From assembly GCA_910589595.1 (NCBI GenBank), contig CAJUTM010000015.1, positions 1 through 64,000 on the forward strand: 64,000 nt of DNA. The letters are read 5' to 3'. A program made the translations under genes and the position numbers. Position 1 is the stretch's first letter. Each line of letters begins with the position of its first letter. The notes under the pieces are model-generated. The model had not been told where the DNA came from and made no database searches. It saw only the letters and a program-made list of their open reading frames with translations. This document shows, in pieces, positions 1-8,290 of the stretch. Source of the DNA: an uncultured Eubacterium sp. GTDB taxonomy: Bacteria; Bacillota; Clostridia; Lachnospirales; Lachnospiraceae.

Positions 1-9
1 TGTAACAAA

Positions 10-52
10 AAGAACCCCGTATTTATGCGGGTTCTGGCGTTTCGCAAACGCC
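10..52. terminator. Two adjacent hairpins at the left edge
   Basis: Two short inverted repeats stand side by side. The first has arms AGAACCC and GGGTTCT (10-34). The second has arms GGCGTTT and AAACGCC around a 3-nt loop (36-52). There is no clear T run, so they could end a transcript from outside the window or be part of a leader for the next gene. Confidence 0.35.
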
Positions 53-84
53 TAACATTGACATGTGATGAAAGGATGGATTTT

Positions 85-678
85 ATGAAGCTATTAGTAA
101 TAAGACACGGCGAAAGCGAAGCTGATATTCTTGACGTACATGAGGGCAGAGCTGATTTTGAATTGACCGAACGGGGACATAATCAAGCAGAAGCCACGAG
201 CAAATACATCTGTCAAAATTATCAGGTTGAAAAGATTTATCACAGCACACTTAAAAGAGCTATGCAGACGGCACAGCATTTGGCTTCACAAACCGGTTCC
301 CCTCTAATACCTGATGAGCGCTTAATGGAGTTTAACAACGGCTTGCTCGCAGGTTTAGCCCATGATGTTGTCGAAGAAAAATATCCGCAAGTCGACGTAC
401 CATTACATTCCGCCGTTTATGAGCAGGAAAGTGCACTTGAATTCAGATATAGAGCTGAGTTTATGCTGTCAAAGATAATTTCGGAAAATGATGAAAACAG
501 CACATTAGCCATCGTTACCCACGGCGGTATGATAAATCAACTATACCGTGCATTTTTCAGATTTCCTGTAGACGCAGAATATATATTTTGTACCGGTGAT
601 GCGGGGATGCACGAATGGATTTTAAATGGTGACTGTCGTATCGTTGTAAAATCAAACTTAATACCACACGATATATAG
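85..678 (+). CDS. Histidine phosphatase family protein (phosphoglycerate mutase-like)
   Basis: A 197-residue histidine phosphatase. The N-terminal RHGE motif (VIRHGESEAD) supplies the phospho-accepting histidine, and a second catalytic histidine lies in THGG near residue 150. The arginine of HSTLKRAMQTA fits the family's phosphate pocket. The substrate cannot be told from sequence; relatives act on phospho-sugars, nucleotides or cofactor precursors. The ATG at 85 is chosen because AAAGGA lies 9 bases upstream. Earlier in-frame ATGs at 25 and 76 lack a properly spaced ribosome site. It is the only plus-strand gene in the first 8 kb, facing a long minus-strand cluster. Confidence 0.85.
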   Translation: MKLLVIRHGESEADILDVHEGRADFELTERGHNQAEATSKYICQNYQVEKIYHSTLKRAMQTAQHLASQTGSPLIPDERLMEFNNGLLAGLAHDVVEEKYPQVDVPLHSAVYEQESALEFRYRAEFMLSKIISENDENSTLAIVTHGGMINQLYRAFFRFPVDAEYIFCTGDAGMHEWILNGDCRIVVKSNLIPHDI

Positions 679-714
679 AAACAACACTCCCATACTCTAT
701 GTAAAGCCTGCAGG

Positions 715-1035
715 CTATTCTCTGAACATAACTATATAGCTGATTAAAATAATTCCGCTCCCAAGCATGGATAGCAGAAATAAAATCAAGTATGGTTTTT
801 GCCTCTTCAAAAACCATACTATGCAGGCAAATACTAGAACATATAAAACACACCCGATTAGTCCAAATATACGCATGCGTTCGCCCTCCCACTCATAATC
901 GAGCGAACCCGGTTCCTCTATGAGATTACCTATAGTCAGAATGCTATAACCCAACCAAAAGAAACTAACTGCTCCCCAAATAAAACCCGACAATATCACA
1001 ACACTTCGCTGAAGCATTAAAAATATGCGTTTCAT
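715..1035 (-). CDS. Small integral membrane protein, unknown function
   Basis: A 106-residue protein with three predicted membrane segments (about residues 10-32, 55-73 and 80-102) separated by a short acidic loop (EEPGSLDYEWEGE). AGGAG lies 8 bases before the ATG. It is the last gene of a minus-strand run and sits 15 bases after the SHOCT-domain gene, so the two are probably co-transcribed. I do not recognise the family. Confidence 0.6.
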   Translation of the reverse strand: MKRIFLMLQRSVVILSGFIWGAVSFFWLGYSILTIGNLIEEPGSLDYEWEGERMRIFGLIGCVLYVLVFACIVWFLKRQKPYLILFLLSMLGSGIILISYIVMFRE

Positions 1036-1050
1036 AATTCAAACTCCTAC

Positions 1051-1788
1051 TTATAAATCAAGAAATTGGCGCTTCTTTTTCTCAAATTCATCCGCCGTAA
1101 TAATTCCGTCATCCAATAATTTTTTGTACTTCATTATCTCATCTGCAGAAGAAGTTTTCGCTCCTTTTGACGTCATCCCCCCATTCGATATATAGGCAGA
1201 ATCCTTTTCTGGTAAGACAATCTTTAACGTATTATAATCCTGAAAATCACATACGAGCTGCCGCTGCCCCACCATAATTAAGCGCAGGCGTCTGGTATCA
1301 ACTCCGCGCCCCATGGCGCTAAATCCCACATACCCCTCCACTTTATAATACATGATATCTTCAATGGCAATCGAAACCACTTCTTCTATCGGATTCTTTA
1401 ACACCCTCCAGACCGGATAAAAGCTTAGCATATCGTACTCTTTCCAAATATAATACTTCCCATGTTTTAGCCCAAACGTATTTCTTGACACGGTAACAAC
1501 TGTCTGGCAGTCTGCTGGTACAACACGATGTATTTCCCTTGATATTGCCTGCCGTTTTCTTCTCCCCAGCTCCAAATCAATAGGATGATTTTTTTTACAG
1601 ACATAAATGGTACAGCCGCCGGAAATGCAACAACAAATTACAAACCAAGTGATTATAATAATATCTATTTCAAAAAAAAGTAAAGAGAGCAGAGCGCCAG
1701 CAATAAATACAAAACCAATCAAAGCTATTTTCACGCTGCCCTTCTTTATTTTAACTAATTCTTCATCCGTCATTTCAGAAAAGTTCAT
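1051..1788 (-). CDS. Membrane protein with C-terminal SHOCT motif
   Basis: A 245-residue protein. Two hydrophobic segments near the N terminus (about 20-60) suggest membrane anchoring. The middle resembles a PH-like or membrane-surface beta domain. The last about 28 residues (MKYKKLLDDGIITADEFEKK) match the SHOCT motif, a short C-terminal oligomerisation or binding tail found on many unrelated proteins. The ATG at 1788 is preferred because GGAGG lies 6 bases upstream; a TTG further up lacks such a site. Function unknown. Confidence 0.6.
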   Translation of the reverse strand: MNFSEMTDEELVKIKKGSVKIALIGFVFIAGALLSLLFFEIDIIIITWFVICCCISGGCTIYVCKKNHPIDLELGRRKRQAISREIHRVVPADCQTVVTVSRNTFGLKHGKYYIWKEYDMLSFYPVWRVLKNPIEEVVSIAIEDIMYYKVEGYVGFSAMGRGVDTRRLRLIMVGQRQLVCDFQDYNTLKIVLPEKDSAYISNGGMTSKGAKTSSADEIMKYKKLLDDGIITADEFEKKKRQFLDL

Positions 1789-1845
1789 ATACATCCTCCA
1801 TTCACACAAAATCTGTACCTGTACCTTCCTATAAGTGGTCGTTTC

Positions 1846-2346
1846 CTAACGCTCATCTGAAATATCATGCTGTATTGATTGCGGCATTTCACACAACTTA
1901 TCGCCAAAAAATTGTGGAAACACTTTGTAATCTGCCAGTTCCTGCAATGGTATCCAACGCAAATATTCCGGTACTCCCTGTGTCGTGCCTCTGCTCTCCC
2001 CATTTTTGAGCAAGCGTTTCCCTTTTGGTTTCATCAAATAATAAAACTCTACTATATGGCATTGTTTACCGGAAAAAGCAGTTTTACCATGATACATGCA
2101 TTCTCTTATAAATGCCAACCGCTCCACCTCATATTTCATGCCGGTTTCTTCTTTTACCTCTCTTATCACCGCCTGCTCTGAAGTCTCGCCCAGATGTACG
2201 CCCCCGCCAATACTATAAAAATAATCATCGACATCATTGTATGCCATCAGAACGCATCCATCCTCGATAATAATCGCCGCCGCACGATACCGGAACCAAA
2301 AATTATCCTGCTCAAAACAACAATCCTCATCCGATATATATTTCAC
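1846..2346 (-). CDS. Nudix hydrolase
   Basis: A 166-residue Nudix protein. The Nudix box is complete (GGGVHLGETSEQAVIREVKE followed by ETG), giving the metal-binding glutamates that cleave nucleoside-diphosphate-X compounds. The substrate is not evident. Its ATG overlaps the stop of the upstream HAD gene by 4 bases, so the two are translationally coupled and may act in one sanitising or salvage step. Confidence 0.85.
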   Translation of the reverse strand: MKYISDEDCCFEQDNFWFRYRAAAIIIEDGCVLMAYNDVDDYFYSIGGGVHLGETSEQAVIREVKEETGMKYEVERLAFIRECMYHGKTAFSGKQCHIVEFYYLMKPKGKRLLKNGESRGTTQGVPEYLRWIPLQELADYKVFPQFFGDKLCEMPQSIQHDISDER

Positions 2347-3017
2347 TTTAAGTCCTCCTTTGCTGAAATAAATTCTCCATTTGCAATAGCGTCCTTTACC
2401 TGTTCCAGATTATCGTATCTGGCAGCAATAATTTGCAAAATCTCTTCATCCGGCTGCCATAAATCGGGAACAATAACAGGCTTACACCCCGCCCTATAGG
2501 CTGCTAATAATCCATTCTTCGAATCCTCCAAAGCAAAACAATCTTCTGGTGATGCTCCCAATATCTCACATGCTTTCAAGTAAATATCCGGCGCCGGCTT
2601 TGAATTTTCAACCATATCACCACAGATAATATCAACAAAATAGTTGGATACTCCGGCGCTTTTTAAATGTTTTTCAACCTGCCGGCGGGAGGAAGAACTT
2701 GCCACCATCATCTTACAGTTTCTATCCCGTAAATAATCAAGCAATTCATACAGGCCATATTTCACGGGAACTGTATTTTCAGCATAATATTTTTTCATAT
2801 AATCATTTGTATATTTCCTCAATTCATCTTCGTTATATCTGTCGCCAAATTCCTCATTCCAGACTTTGTTAGCGGCAGCAATATTCATTCCCAACGTCTT
2901 ATGTACCATGTACCCGGCTTTGCCGACACCAATCTTTTCTCCGGCATAATCCCATGCCTTAATACAAATTCTTTCCGTATCAAACATAAGTCCGTCCATA
3001 TCAAAAATGAAATTCAC
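2343..3017 (-). CDS. HAD-superfamily phosphatase, beta-phosphoglucomutase-like
   Basis: A 224-residue HAD hydrolase. Motif I is FDMDGLMFD at the N terminus (nucleophile and acid/base aspartates), motif II is the serine in MVASSSSR, and motif III/IV is KPAPDIY with the acidic ALEDSKNG. The cap domain between residues about 15 and 85 fits the beta-phosphoglucomutase/phosphatase subgroup. It probably removes phosphate from a small sugar or nucleotide, but the substrate cannot be predicted. It overlaps the downstream Nudix gene. Confidence 0.8.
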   Translation of the reverse strand: MNFIFDMDGLMFDTERICIKAWDYAGEKIGVGKAGYMVHKTLGMNIAAANKVWNEEFGDRYNEDELRKYTNDYMKKYYAENTVPVKYGLYELLDYLRDRNCKMMVASSSSRRQVEKHLKSAGVSNYFVDIICGDMVENSKPAPDIYLKACEILGASPEDCFALEDSKNGLLAAYRAGCKPVIVPDLWQPDEEILQIIAARYDNLEQVKDAIANGEFISAKEDLK

Positions 3018-3118
3018 AGATACCCCTCCCAGTCATCATCAGATTTGTTTTGGGAATTACTATCACTATAGCAATACATCAATTCATTGCGCAGTTTTCA
3101 AAGATACCTATAATGTTC

Positions 3119-3550
3119 TCAAATTCTCTTTGTAAAACAAATAATGCGGTTTGCTTCTTTAAATCCCGTATTCATATGGAAAGCAAGACTCACATTATTA
3201 TTTAACTCGCAATCACTTGCAAACTCAGAACAGCCCTTTTGTTTGACCCATTTTTCGCATTTCGTCAATAAATCTCCGGCATATCCTTTTTTGCGGTATT
3301 GTTCACGAATAAAAATCCCCTCTAAATATCCAACCGGACTACTTTCGGTTCCTTCTACATAATCATGGCGCAATCCACACTGTGCAAATCCGATTGGCAT
3401 ATTGTCTACACAATAAAGATATATCACACATTCTTCATTTTCTAACGCCATCTCAAACTCCTCTGCTAATTCTTCCAAATTGCTTTCCCACATGATAAGC
3501 GCCATTTCAACAATACATGTCACATCTTCTTTCGTTGCTTCTCTTATCAT
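3119..3550 (-). CDS. Aminoglycoside 6'-N-acetyltransferase-like GNAT
   Basis: A 143-residue GNAT acetyltransferase. The stretch LRHDYVEGTESSPVGYLEG is the hallmark of AAC(6')-I aminoglycoside acetyltransferases, and it is followed by the acetyl-CoA loop (REQYRKKGYAGDLL) and the C-terminal GCSEFASDCELNNN segment also conserved there. AAC(6') enzymes acetylate the 6'-amine of kanamycin-class drugs and are cytoplasmic. Length matches the family. Activity on drugs is inferred from family membership, and chromosomal members may have other natural substrates. It has its own intergenic spaces on both sides. Confidence 0.75.
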   Translation of the reverse strand: MIREATKEDVTCIVEMALIMWESNLEELAEEFEMALENEECVIYLYCVDNMPIGFAQCGLRHDYVEGTESSPVGYLEGIFIREQYRKKGYAGDLLTKCEKWVKQKGCSEFASDCELNNNVSLAFHMNTGFKEANRIICFTKRI

Positions 3551-3620
3551 AGCTGCCTCCTATACTTGATAACTTGTTTCCCATACAAATCGTTCTCCAA
3601 TTCAACTATACAAATTCTCT

Positions 3621-4139
3621 TTAAAACTCAGGCATCTCAATAAATACGACTTTCTCACCATCTGCAATTCCGCCATATATCATATCTGTTTTGCATCCCA
3701 CATCCAGATAATGTTCTATCACATATTTTGACGTAAACGGCATTTCCAAAGATGTTAATTCCGTTAGAGGAAACCATCTGCTAATCCCCTCATTAGAAGA
3801 AAATTCTCCCTCAACATCTTCTTTTAACTCTGCAAAAAAATAATAATTTTGACGTATCTCTCCCTTGGTTCTTCGCATCGTTACATAGCGCAGACGCAAA
3901 TTTTGTATTTCATTTTCCGTAATCCCCAATTCCTCCCGCATTTCACGCAGCACGCATGCCTTTGCGTCATTTAGTTCATTTGCCTCTAAATGCCCTCCGG
4001 CAGAACCAATCCACACATCATTAACTACTCTGCTCCCCTGCCGGTAAAGTAATAACATTTTATCCTGCTTTGATATGTATACCGATGTCATATTCCTCAG
4101 TTTCCCGCCCAATTCGCTTAGCCTCTTTTCCGATATCAC
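3621..4139 (-). CDS. Nudix hydrolase (8-oxo-dGTP diphosphatase-like)
   Basis: A 172-residue Nudix protein. The box reads GGHLEANELNDAKACVLREM then REELG, with two extra residues between the first glutamate and the RE pair compared with the canonical spacing; this variant is common in Clostridia proteins annotated as 8-oxo-dGTP diphosphatases. It starts with GTG overlapping the upstream GNAT stop (GTGA), so translation is coupled. The preference for oxidised purine nucleotides is inferred only from the subfamily. Confidence 0.8.
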   Translation of the reverse strand: MISEKRLSELGGKLRNMTSVYISKQDKMLLLYRQGSRVVNDVWIGSAGGHLEANELNDAKACVLREMREELGITENEIQNLRLRYVTMRRTKGEIRQNYYFFAELKEDVEGEFSSNEGISRWFPLTELTSLEMPFTSKYVIEHYLDVGCKTDMIYGGIADGEKVVFIEMPEF

Positions 4140-4909
4140 TTATTCATTTTTGTTACTGTATCGATATCTTTTACCGTCATCTCAACCCAAGCCGGCCTGA
4201 AGCCGCTCTTAATCGCATTTCTGACAGATTTCAGATTACTCCACGCAGCACAATAAAAGGGAACTTTTCCCTCATCAAATATCTCGAATGCCAATCTGCT
4301 TGTAAGCGCTGACGCAATCCCCCGCAGCCGGTATTCAGGCAAAACATCTACTCCTATCTGCCACATGGATTCACAATCCGCCGAACATGCCGCCAAACCT
4401 ATCAGTTTCTCATCGTCATACGCAGCAATCCCCAATACATCCAGTTCTTTTCTCTTTTCGCAAAGGGCATTTCCCCATTCTTTTTTATACAAATCGGCAA
4501 AATCTTTTTGTTTCAATGTTCTCAATTCATAATCACAATTCCGCTTTTGCAAATGATTTACATCCGGCAAAAAATATTCCGCCATAAAACAAATCCTTAA
4601 ATCCTGCTTTTGCATTTCATCATTCAGAACATGCATATTGGGAGTTTCAAAACAATGTTCTACCGGATATTTGTTAATGTACAGCCCGACAATTTCTCTG
4701 TACTCTTCTTTTGTTGACGCTACAATATTGTTGCCATAAGAAATTAAATTGCACTCAAATGGCAATTGCAAATATTTTCTTGCCTGTGCATGTTTCTCCG
4801 ATACCACTACTACATTTTCTTTTTTGCAAAAATCTTCTACTTTACAGTTAGCGTCAACCGCAGACTGCTTCATCGCAATCTGCATGATTTCCTTATTTGT
4901 AAAGCGCAT
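4136..4909 (-). CDS. GNAT family N-acetyltransferase
   Basis: A 257-residue protein. The C-terminal half (about 130-250) is a GNAT fold with the acetyl-CoA motif LPEYRLRGIASALTSRLA. The N-terminal half is a domain seen in a Clostridia family of two-part GNATs. I place the start at the ATG at 4909 (MRFTNKE) with GGAG just upstream, not at an upstream codon that would add 25 unlikely residues. It is translationally coupled to the downstream Nudix gene. Substrate unknown. Confidence 0.75.
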   Translation of the reverse strand: MRFTNKEIMQIAMKQSAVDANCKVEDFCKKENVVVVSEKHAQARKYLQLPFECNLISYGNNIVASTKEEYREIVGLYINKYPVEHCFETPNMHVLNDEMQKQDLRICFMAEYFLPDVNHLQKRNCDYELRTLKQKDFADLYKKEWGNALCEKRKELDVLGIAAYDDEKLIGLAACSADCESMWQIGVDVLPEYRLRGIASALTSRLAFEIFDEGKVPFYCAAWSNLKSVRNAIKSGFRPAWVEMTVKDIDTVTKMNK

Positions 4910-5043
4910 AAACTCCGGCCCTCTTTCTCTGACAATTAAACAAATACACTTATTTAGAATAGCACAATATGTATACCTGTGCAACGATATTACAGTATAC
5001 TTGACATAGATACCTTTCCTGCAATAAAAGTCAAATGGACGAA

Positions 5044-6072
5044 TTAGTGTGCCGTTATAATTGTATAACTATGCGCATTGACTGTAATAACAATGTCATC
5101 TACATTTATATACCAGTTTTTACCTCTTCTTGTAATAGCGGCATGAGGCGAATTGATTTTATCTTTGCACCATGCAACAACATCATCTGTATCCAGCGAC
5201 AGATTCTTTTTTATCCGTGCAATTCCTAATTCTGTCGTATGCAGCTCGTCTAAATGATTCAGCAGTTCAGAGTTTGGCTCGCAGGTGTATTCCGTTGTTC
5301 TTAATTTGCGATGCTCATATTGTTTACCCGCTACAATTGTAAATTCCCCCGGTATTTTCTCGTTCGTCCACGCCGGATGTTCGTCAAACTTTTTCAAAGT
5401 AAAACCACTATGTATGATTGCATTAATAATCTCACTAATAGTATATTTTCTATAACTGCACTTAGGCATTTGTTCTCGAATATTTTCATCGAAAAAGCGG
5501 GCATGCGCCATTTCGCCCTCAAAAATTTCCGTTGAAAAGTAACTCATCTCCGGCTGTTCCAAACTCAATATATCGGATATTTTTGTAAATGGATGAAAAT
5601 CACTGCATATCATTTTGCCGTCGTCTTTTAATAAAGAATGCATGATACGCATAAATTCATCAATGTCATGAAAATAGTGCAATACGCCTCCTTCCATAAA
5701 CACCACATCAAAGTAATTTCCATACTTCCCTGTATCAATTTCCAATATATCACATACCTCAAAATTCAAATCAACTTTCGCAGCCGCTGCGACCTCAAGC
5801 GCATATTTCTTATTATCTTCTGAAATGTCAAAAACGGTTACTTCCGCCCCTAAAATAGCCAGAGGAACTGCTTTCTTTCCGCAGGAGCCGCATATGTTCG
5901 CTATTTTAACACCTTGATAAGTTTCAAAATAATCCGAATACCGTTTCAACATTCCTATGGGATTTTTCAAATCTCTTTTCGCCCTCTCAACCGGTGTACC
6001 CGAGTGCTTTACCCAAAAGTCATATGCATTATATTCCCATGCCTCTTTATTTTGACGGCTATAATCTCTCAT
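5044..6072 (-). CDS. SAM-dependent methyltransferase fused to DUF3781
   Basis: A 342-residue two-part protein. Residues about 20-250 are a class I SAM methyltransferase: ANICGSCGKKAVPLA is the glycine-rich SAM loop, TVFDIS carries the acidic ribose-binding residue, and FMEGGVLHYF is motif IV. The last about 70 residues (TTELGIARIKKNLSLD ... WYINVDDIVITVNAHSYTII) match DUF3781, which normally occurs as a separate small protein. The ATG at 6072 avoids overlap with the upstream gene; a longer reading to 6171 would overlap it by 35 bases. Target of methylation unknown. Confidence 0.75.
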   Translation of the reverse strand: MRDYSRQNKEAWEYNAYDFWVKHSGTPVERAKRDLKNPIGMLKRYSDYFETYQGVKIANICGSCGKKAVPLAILGAEVTVFDISEDNKKYALEVAAAAKVDLNFEVCDILEIDTGKYGNYFDVVFMEGGVLHYFHDIDEFMRIMHSLLKDDGKMICSDFHPFTKISDILSLEQPEMSYFSTEIFEGEMAHARFFDENIREQMPKCSYRKYTISEIINAIIHSGFTLKKFDEHPAWTNEKIPGEFTIVAGKQYEHRKLRTTEYTCEPNSELLNHLDELHTTELGIARIKKNLSLDTDDVVAWCKDKINSPHAAITRRGKNWYINVDDIVITVNAHSYTIITAH

Positions 6073-6136
6073 TTTAATCCCCATTCCTCCGCTGCGCTTG
6101 GGCACAAATAGCGGATTGAAAAGCAAACTATCAAAC

Positions 6137-6466
6137 TTATTTTTCAACCTGTTTTTTATACTTTGTTTCAATCTTTATGTATACAATCATCATAACAAGA
6201 AGCAAAACTACTACTGCAAAAACCATCGGAACAAACAGGGGCGAATTTTGCTTTAAAAACAAAAGTGGAACACCAATAATTTCAAATACACCTGCCCCGA
6301 CAAACCATAATTTGGACACTGCATAATTATAGTGTTCCACATCTTCCACTACCGGCGGCTTTACGAAAGTAAAAAAGCCTGCTGCTTTTTTTGATTTACG
6401 GCAGGAAATTCCTATGCCTGTAAAAATGGCGGCGCATATGCTCCATATAATAAATCCGACAATCAT
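6137..6466 (-). CDS. Small membrane protein, unknown function
   Basis: A 109-residue protein with three hydrophobic segments (about 2-20, 50-70 and 77-97) and a lysine-rich cytoplasmic tail. GGAGAGGG lies just upstream of the ATG at 6466. It resembles an unnamed Clostridia membrane family with the conserved SRKSKKAAGFF segment after the first helix. It probably belongs to the same transcript as its neighbours. No function can be assigned. Confidence 0.6.
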   Translation of the reverse strand: MIVGFIIWSICAAIFTGIGISCRKSKKAAGFFTFVKPPVVEDVEHYNYAVSKLWFVGAGVFEIIGVPLLFLKQNSPLFVPMVFAVVVLLLVMMIVYIKIETKYKKQVEK

Positions 6467-6468
6467 AT

Positions 6469-6672
6469 TTACCCTCTCCAATTCCTATAATAAGCTTGCC
6501 CCTTACCGTTCCCAACAGAATGGCGTGCCTGAAGCAGCACCGGCTTTTTTACTTCGGAAGCGCCTAAATCCACTGAATAACATTTCTTCCACTTTTCATC
6601 CGGTTCAATCAGAAACACAGGAAATAACTCCCATAATTCCTCTAACGTCATTTCCGCCAATACCTTGCCCAT
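6469..6672 (-). pseudogene. Truncated GrpB (UPF0157) remnant
   Basis: The 67-residue reading frame begins like GrpB/UPF0157 nucleotidyltransferase-fold proteins (GKVLAEMTLEELWELFPVFL) but diverges after residue about 32 into unrelated sequence. The HIGSTA signature and the rest of the roughly 170-residue domain are missing. The frame ends inside the ribosome site of the next gene. Most likely a degraded remnant, although a short protein may still be made. Confidence 0.5.
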
Positions 6673-6682
6673 ATAAATCTCC

Positions 6683-7468
6683 TTATCTGCGAATTACTTT
6701 TCTCATACTACTCCCGCAAAACTCATTCGGAATAAGTTTGAAGCCCAGTTTTTCATAAAAACCCTCTTTCCCTTTTTCAGCAGTTAATTGAATGCTTGAA
6801 CGACCGCCGGCAGGCGTTTCCTTTTGAACATACTCTGTCAATCTATTAACTATATTACTTCCAATGCCTTTACCCTGATAATCCGGCTGAACGATTACAT
6901 CCACTATCATATAATACATTCCATCGCCAATTAATCTTCCCATTCCAATCACCGTATTATTATCTATGGCCGCTACCGAATACAATGTATTTTTTAGACA
7001 TTTTTCTGTCTGCCCTTTAAAAAAGTTATTCCAATTAACACTTTCCCTGAGCCTGACATAATCGGCATAACTTATTTCTTTTTCTACATATATCATACCA
7101 GACCCCTCTTTCTTTTGATTGTACAATAAATTTTCCCATTCATTTACTTTAAAACCGACAAATACTTTGTCGTCACTGATTATAATCGGACGTTTCACAA
7201 GCATTCCATTGGTGGCGAGAAGTTTCAACTGCTCGTCCTCACTCATTGACGGAAGCTTATTTTTCAATTCCATTTCTTTATAGAGCACGCCACTGGTATT
7301 AAAAAACCTTTTCAAGGGAAGCCCGCTTTTCTTATGCCATTCTTTTAATTCATCATAAGAAGGATTGTCCTCCGCAATATGGCGCTCTGAATATTGCAGA
7401 TTATGCTCATTCAGCCACTTCTCAGCCTTTTTACAAGTTGAACATTTTGGGTAACATACAAATAACAT
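6683..7468 (-). CDS. ArsC/Spx-like thioredoxin-fold domain fused to GNAT acetyltransferase
   Basis: A 261-residue fusion. Residues 1-115 are an ArsC/YffB/Spx-type protein with the CxxC site (CYPKCSTCKKAEKWL) and the conserved MLVKRPII segment. Residues about 125-261 are a complete GNAT domain with the acetyl-CoA loop QPDYQGKGIGSNIV. At the junction (KKEGSGMIYVEKE) an AGAGGGG ribosome site and an ATG remain in the DNA, so this looks like two adjacent genes joined by loss of a stop codon. Both domains look intact. Substrates unknown. Confidence 0.75.
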   Translation of the reverse strand: MLFVCYPKCSTCKKAEKWLNEHNLQYSERHIAEDNPSYDELKEWHKKSGLPLKRFFNTSGVLYKEMELKNKLPSMSEDEQLKLLATNGMLVKRPIIISDDKVFVGFKVNEWENLLYNQKKEGSGMIYVEKEISYADYVRLRESVNWNNFFKGQTEKCLKNTLYSVAAIDNNTVIGMGRLIGDGMYYMIVDVIVQPDYQGKGIGSNIVNRLTEYVQKETPAGGRSSIQLTAEKGKEGFYEKLGFKLIPNEFCGSSMRKVIRR

Positions 7469-7499
7469 CTTTCTTCCTCCAATTTCTTTTATATTTCAT

Positions 7500-8028
7500 T
7501 CAGGTATTGTTGCAATTTATTTTCCGATATTTTCTTAATACATACAATGCCCTGTCAATATCATTATCTTCCGGATTCACTATTTCCACCCGATTCGACA
7601 AACCGCATATATTTTTGCCCTAATCTTCATTCCTGACAGATTTCCTCTAATCTTTTTACAACTTCGGAACTTCTGGCAGGCAGTGTATTGCATATGTCAT
7701 TCACTGTTGGAATTGGCAAATATGCATTTTAAAAATCAAGACGAAGAAAATTCATCCACTTGTATTTGCTATCGGGTGCTTTACATAAATACTCTATCCC
7801 CTCCATCATTTGTTTATGTGCCACATGGATTATATGGATTTCATCCGCCTTTTGATATACCTCAATACCAAGACGTGATAATACTTCATATCTCAACATA
7901 TCACGATAAAGCGAAACCATAAACTGGTAAAATTGCCGCCACCCATCTTCTAGTTTCCCATTTGGCATTTCAAGAGGTGCAATCATATCCAGACAATGTT
8001 TAATTGAACGCTGTGTATGCGTTTCCAT
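7500..8028 (-). pseudogene. Disrupted hypothetical gene
   Basis: An ORF of 99 residues starts at 8028 with a perfect AGGAGG site and ends at a TAA at 7729. In the same frame, coding-like sequence resumes right after the TAA (AYLPIPTVNDICNTL ... VVKRLEEICQE) to a TGA near 7627, and continues in a shifted frame (LSNRVEIVNPEDNDIDRALY) to 7500. The simplest reading is one gene of about 170 codons broken by a nonsense codon and a frameshift. The truncated 99-residue product could still be made. Family not recognised. Confidence 0.5.
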
Positions 8029-8073
8029 ATTTCTGCCTCCTGATTTCCTTATGCAAACTTATAAATCCATACA

Positions 8074-8181
8074 TCAACAGTACCTCTCCACAAACTCCGC
8101 CGATGTCAAAATCTCTGGCTTATCAACATCCACGTCTTCCAATAACGAACTCAACACATTTGTATCAACCATTATCCGCAA
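8074..8181 (-). pseudogene. PIN-domain toxin remnant (VapC-like, internally deleted)
   Basis: A 35-codon frame opens with the PIN-domain start (LRIMVDTNVLSSLL) and runs directly into what looks like the C-terminal end of the same kind of protein (VDKPEILTSAEFVERYC). The central about 80 residues holding the other catalytic acids are missing, so this is an internal deletion of a VapC-type RNase toxin and should be inactive. Confidence 0.5.
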
Positions 8182-8186
8182 TTATT

Positions 8187-8285
8187 TCACCGCTTTTCCT
8201 TTCTTAGTTCCTTAACCATTGCAATAACATCTTCTTCTGTCTCCAAACCAAGTCTCTCCGCCTCTCCTGCAAAAAATTTGTGACA
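8187..8285 (-). pseudogene. Antitoxin remnant upstream of the PIN fragment
   Basis: In frame and immediately upstream of the PIN remnant is the tail of an antitoxin-like protein (AGEAERLGLETEEDVIAMV then KELRKEKR). Its N-terminal DNA-binding part is absent. A GGGAGG site and ATG lie just upstream but are out of frame with it. Together with the PIN fragment it represents a decayed type II toxin-antitoxin pair. Confidence 0.4.
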
Positions 8286-8290
8286 TATAT

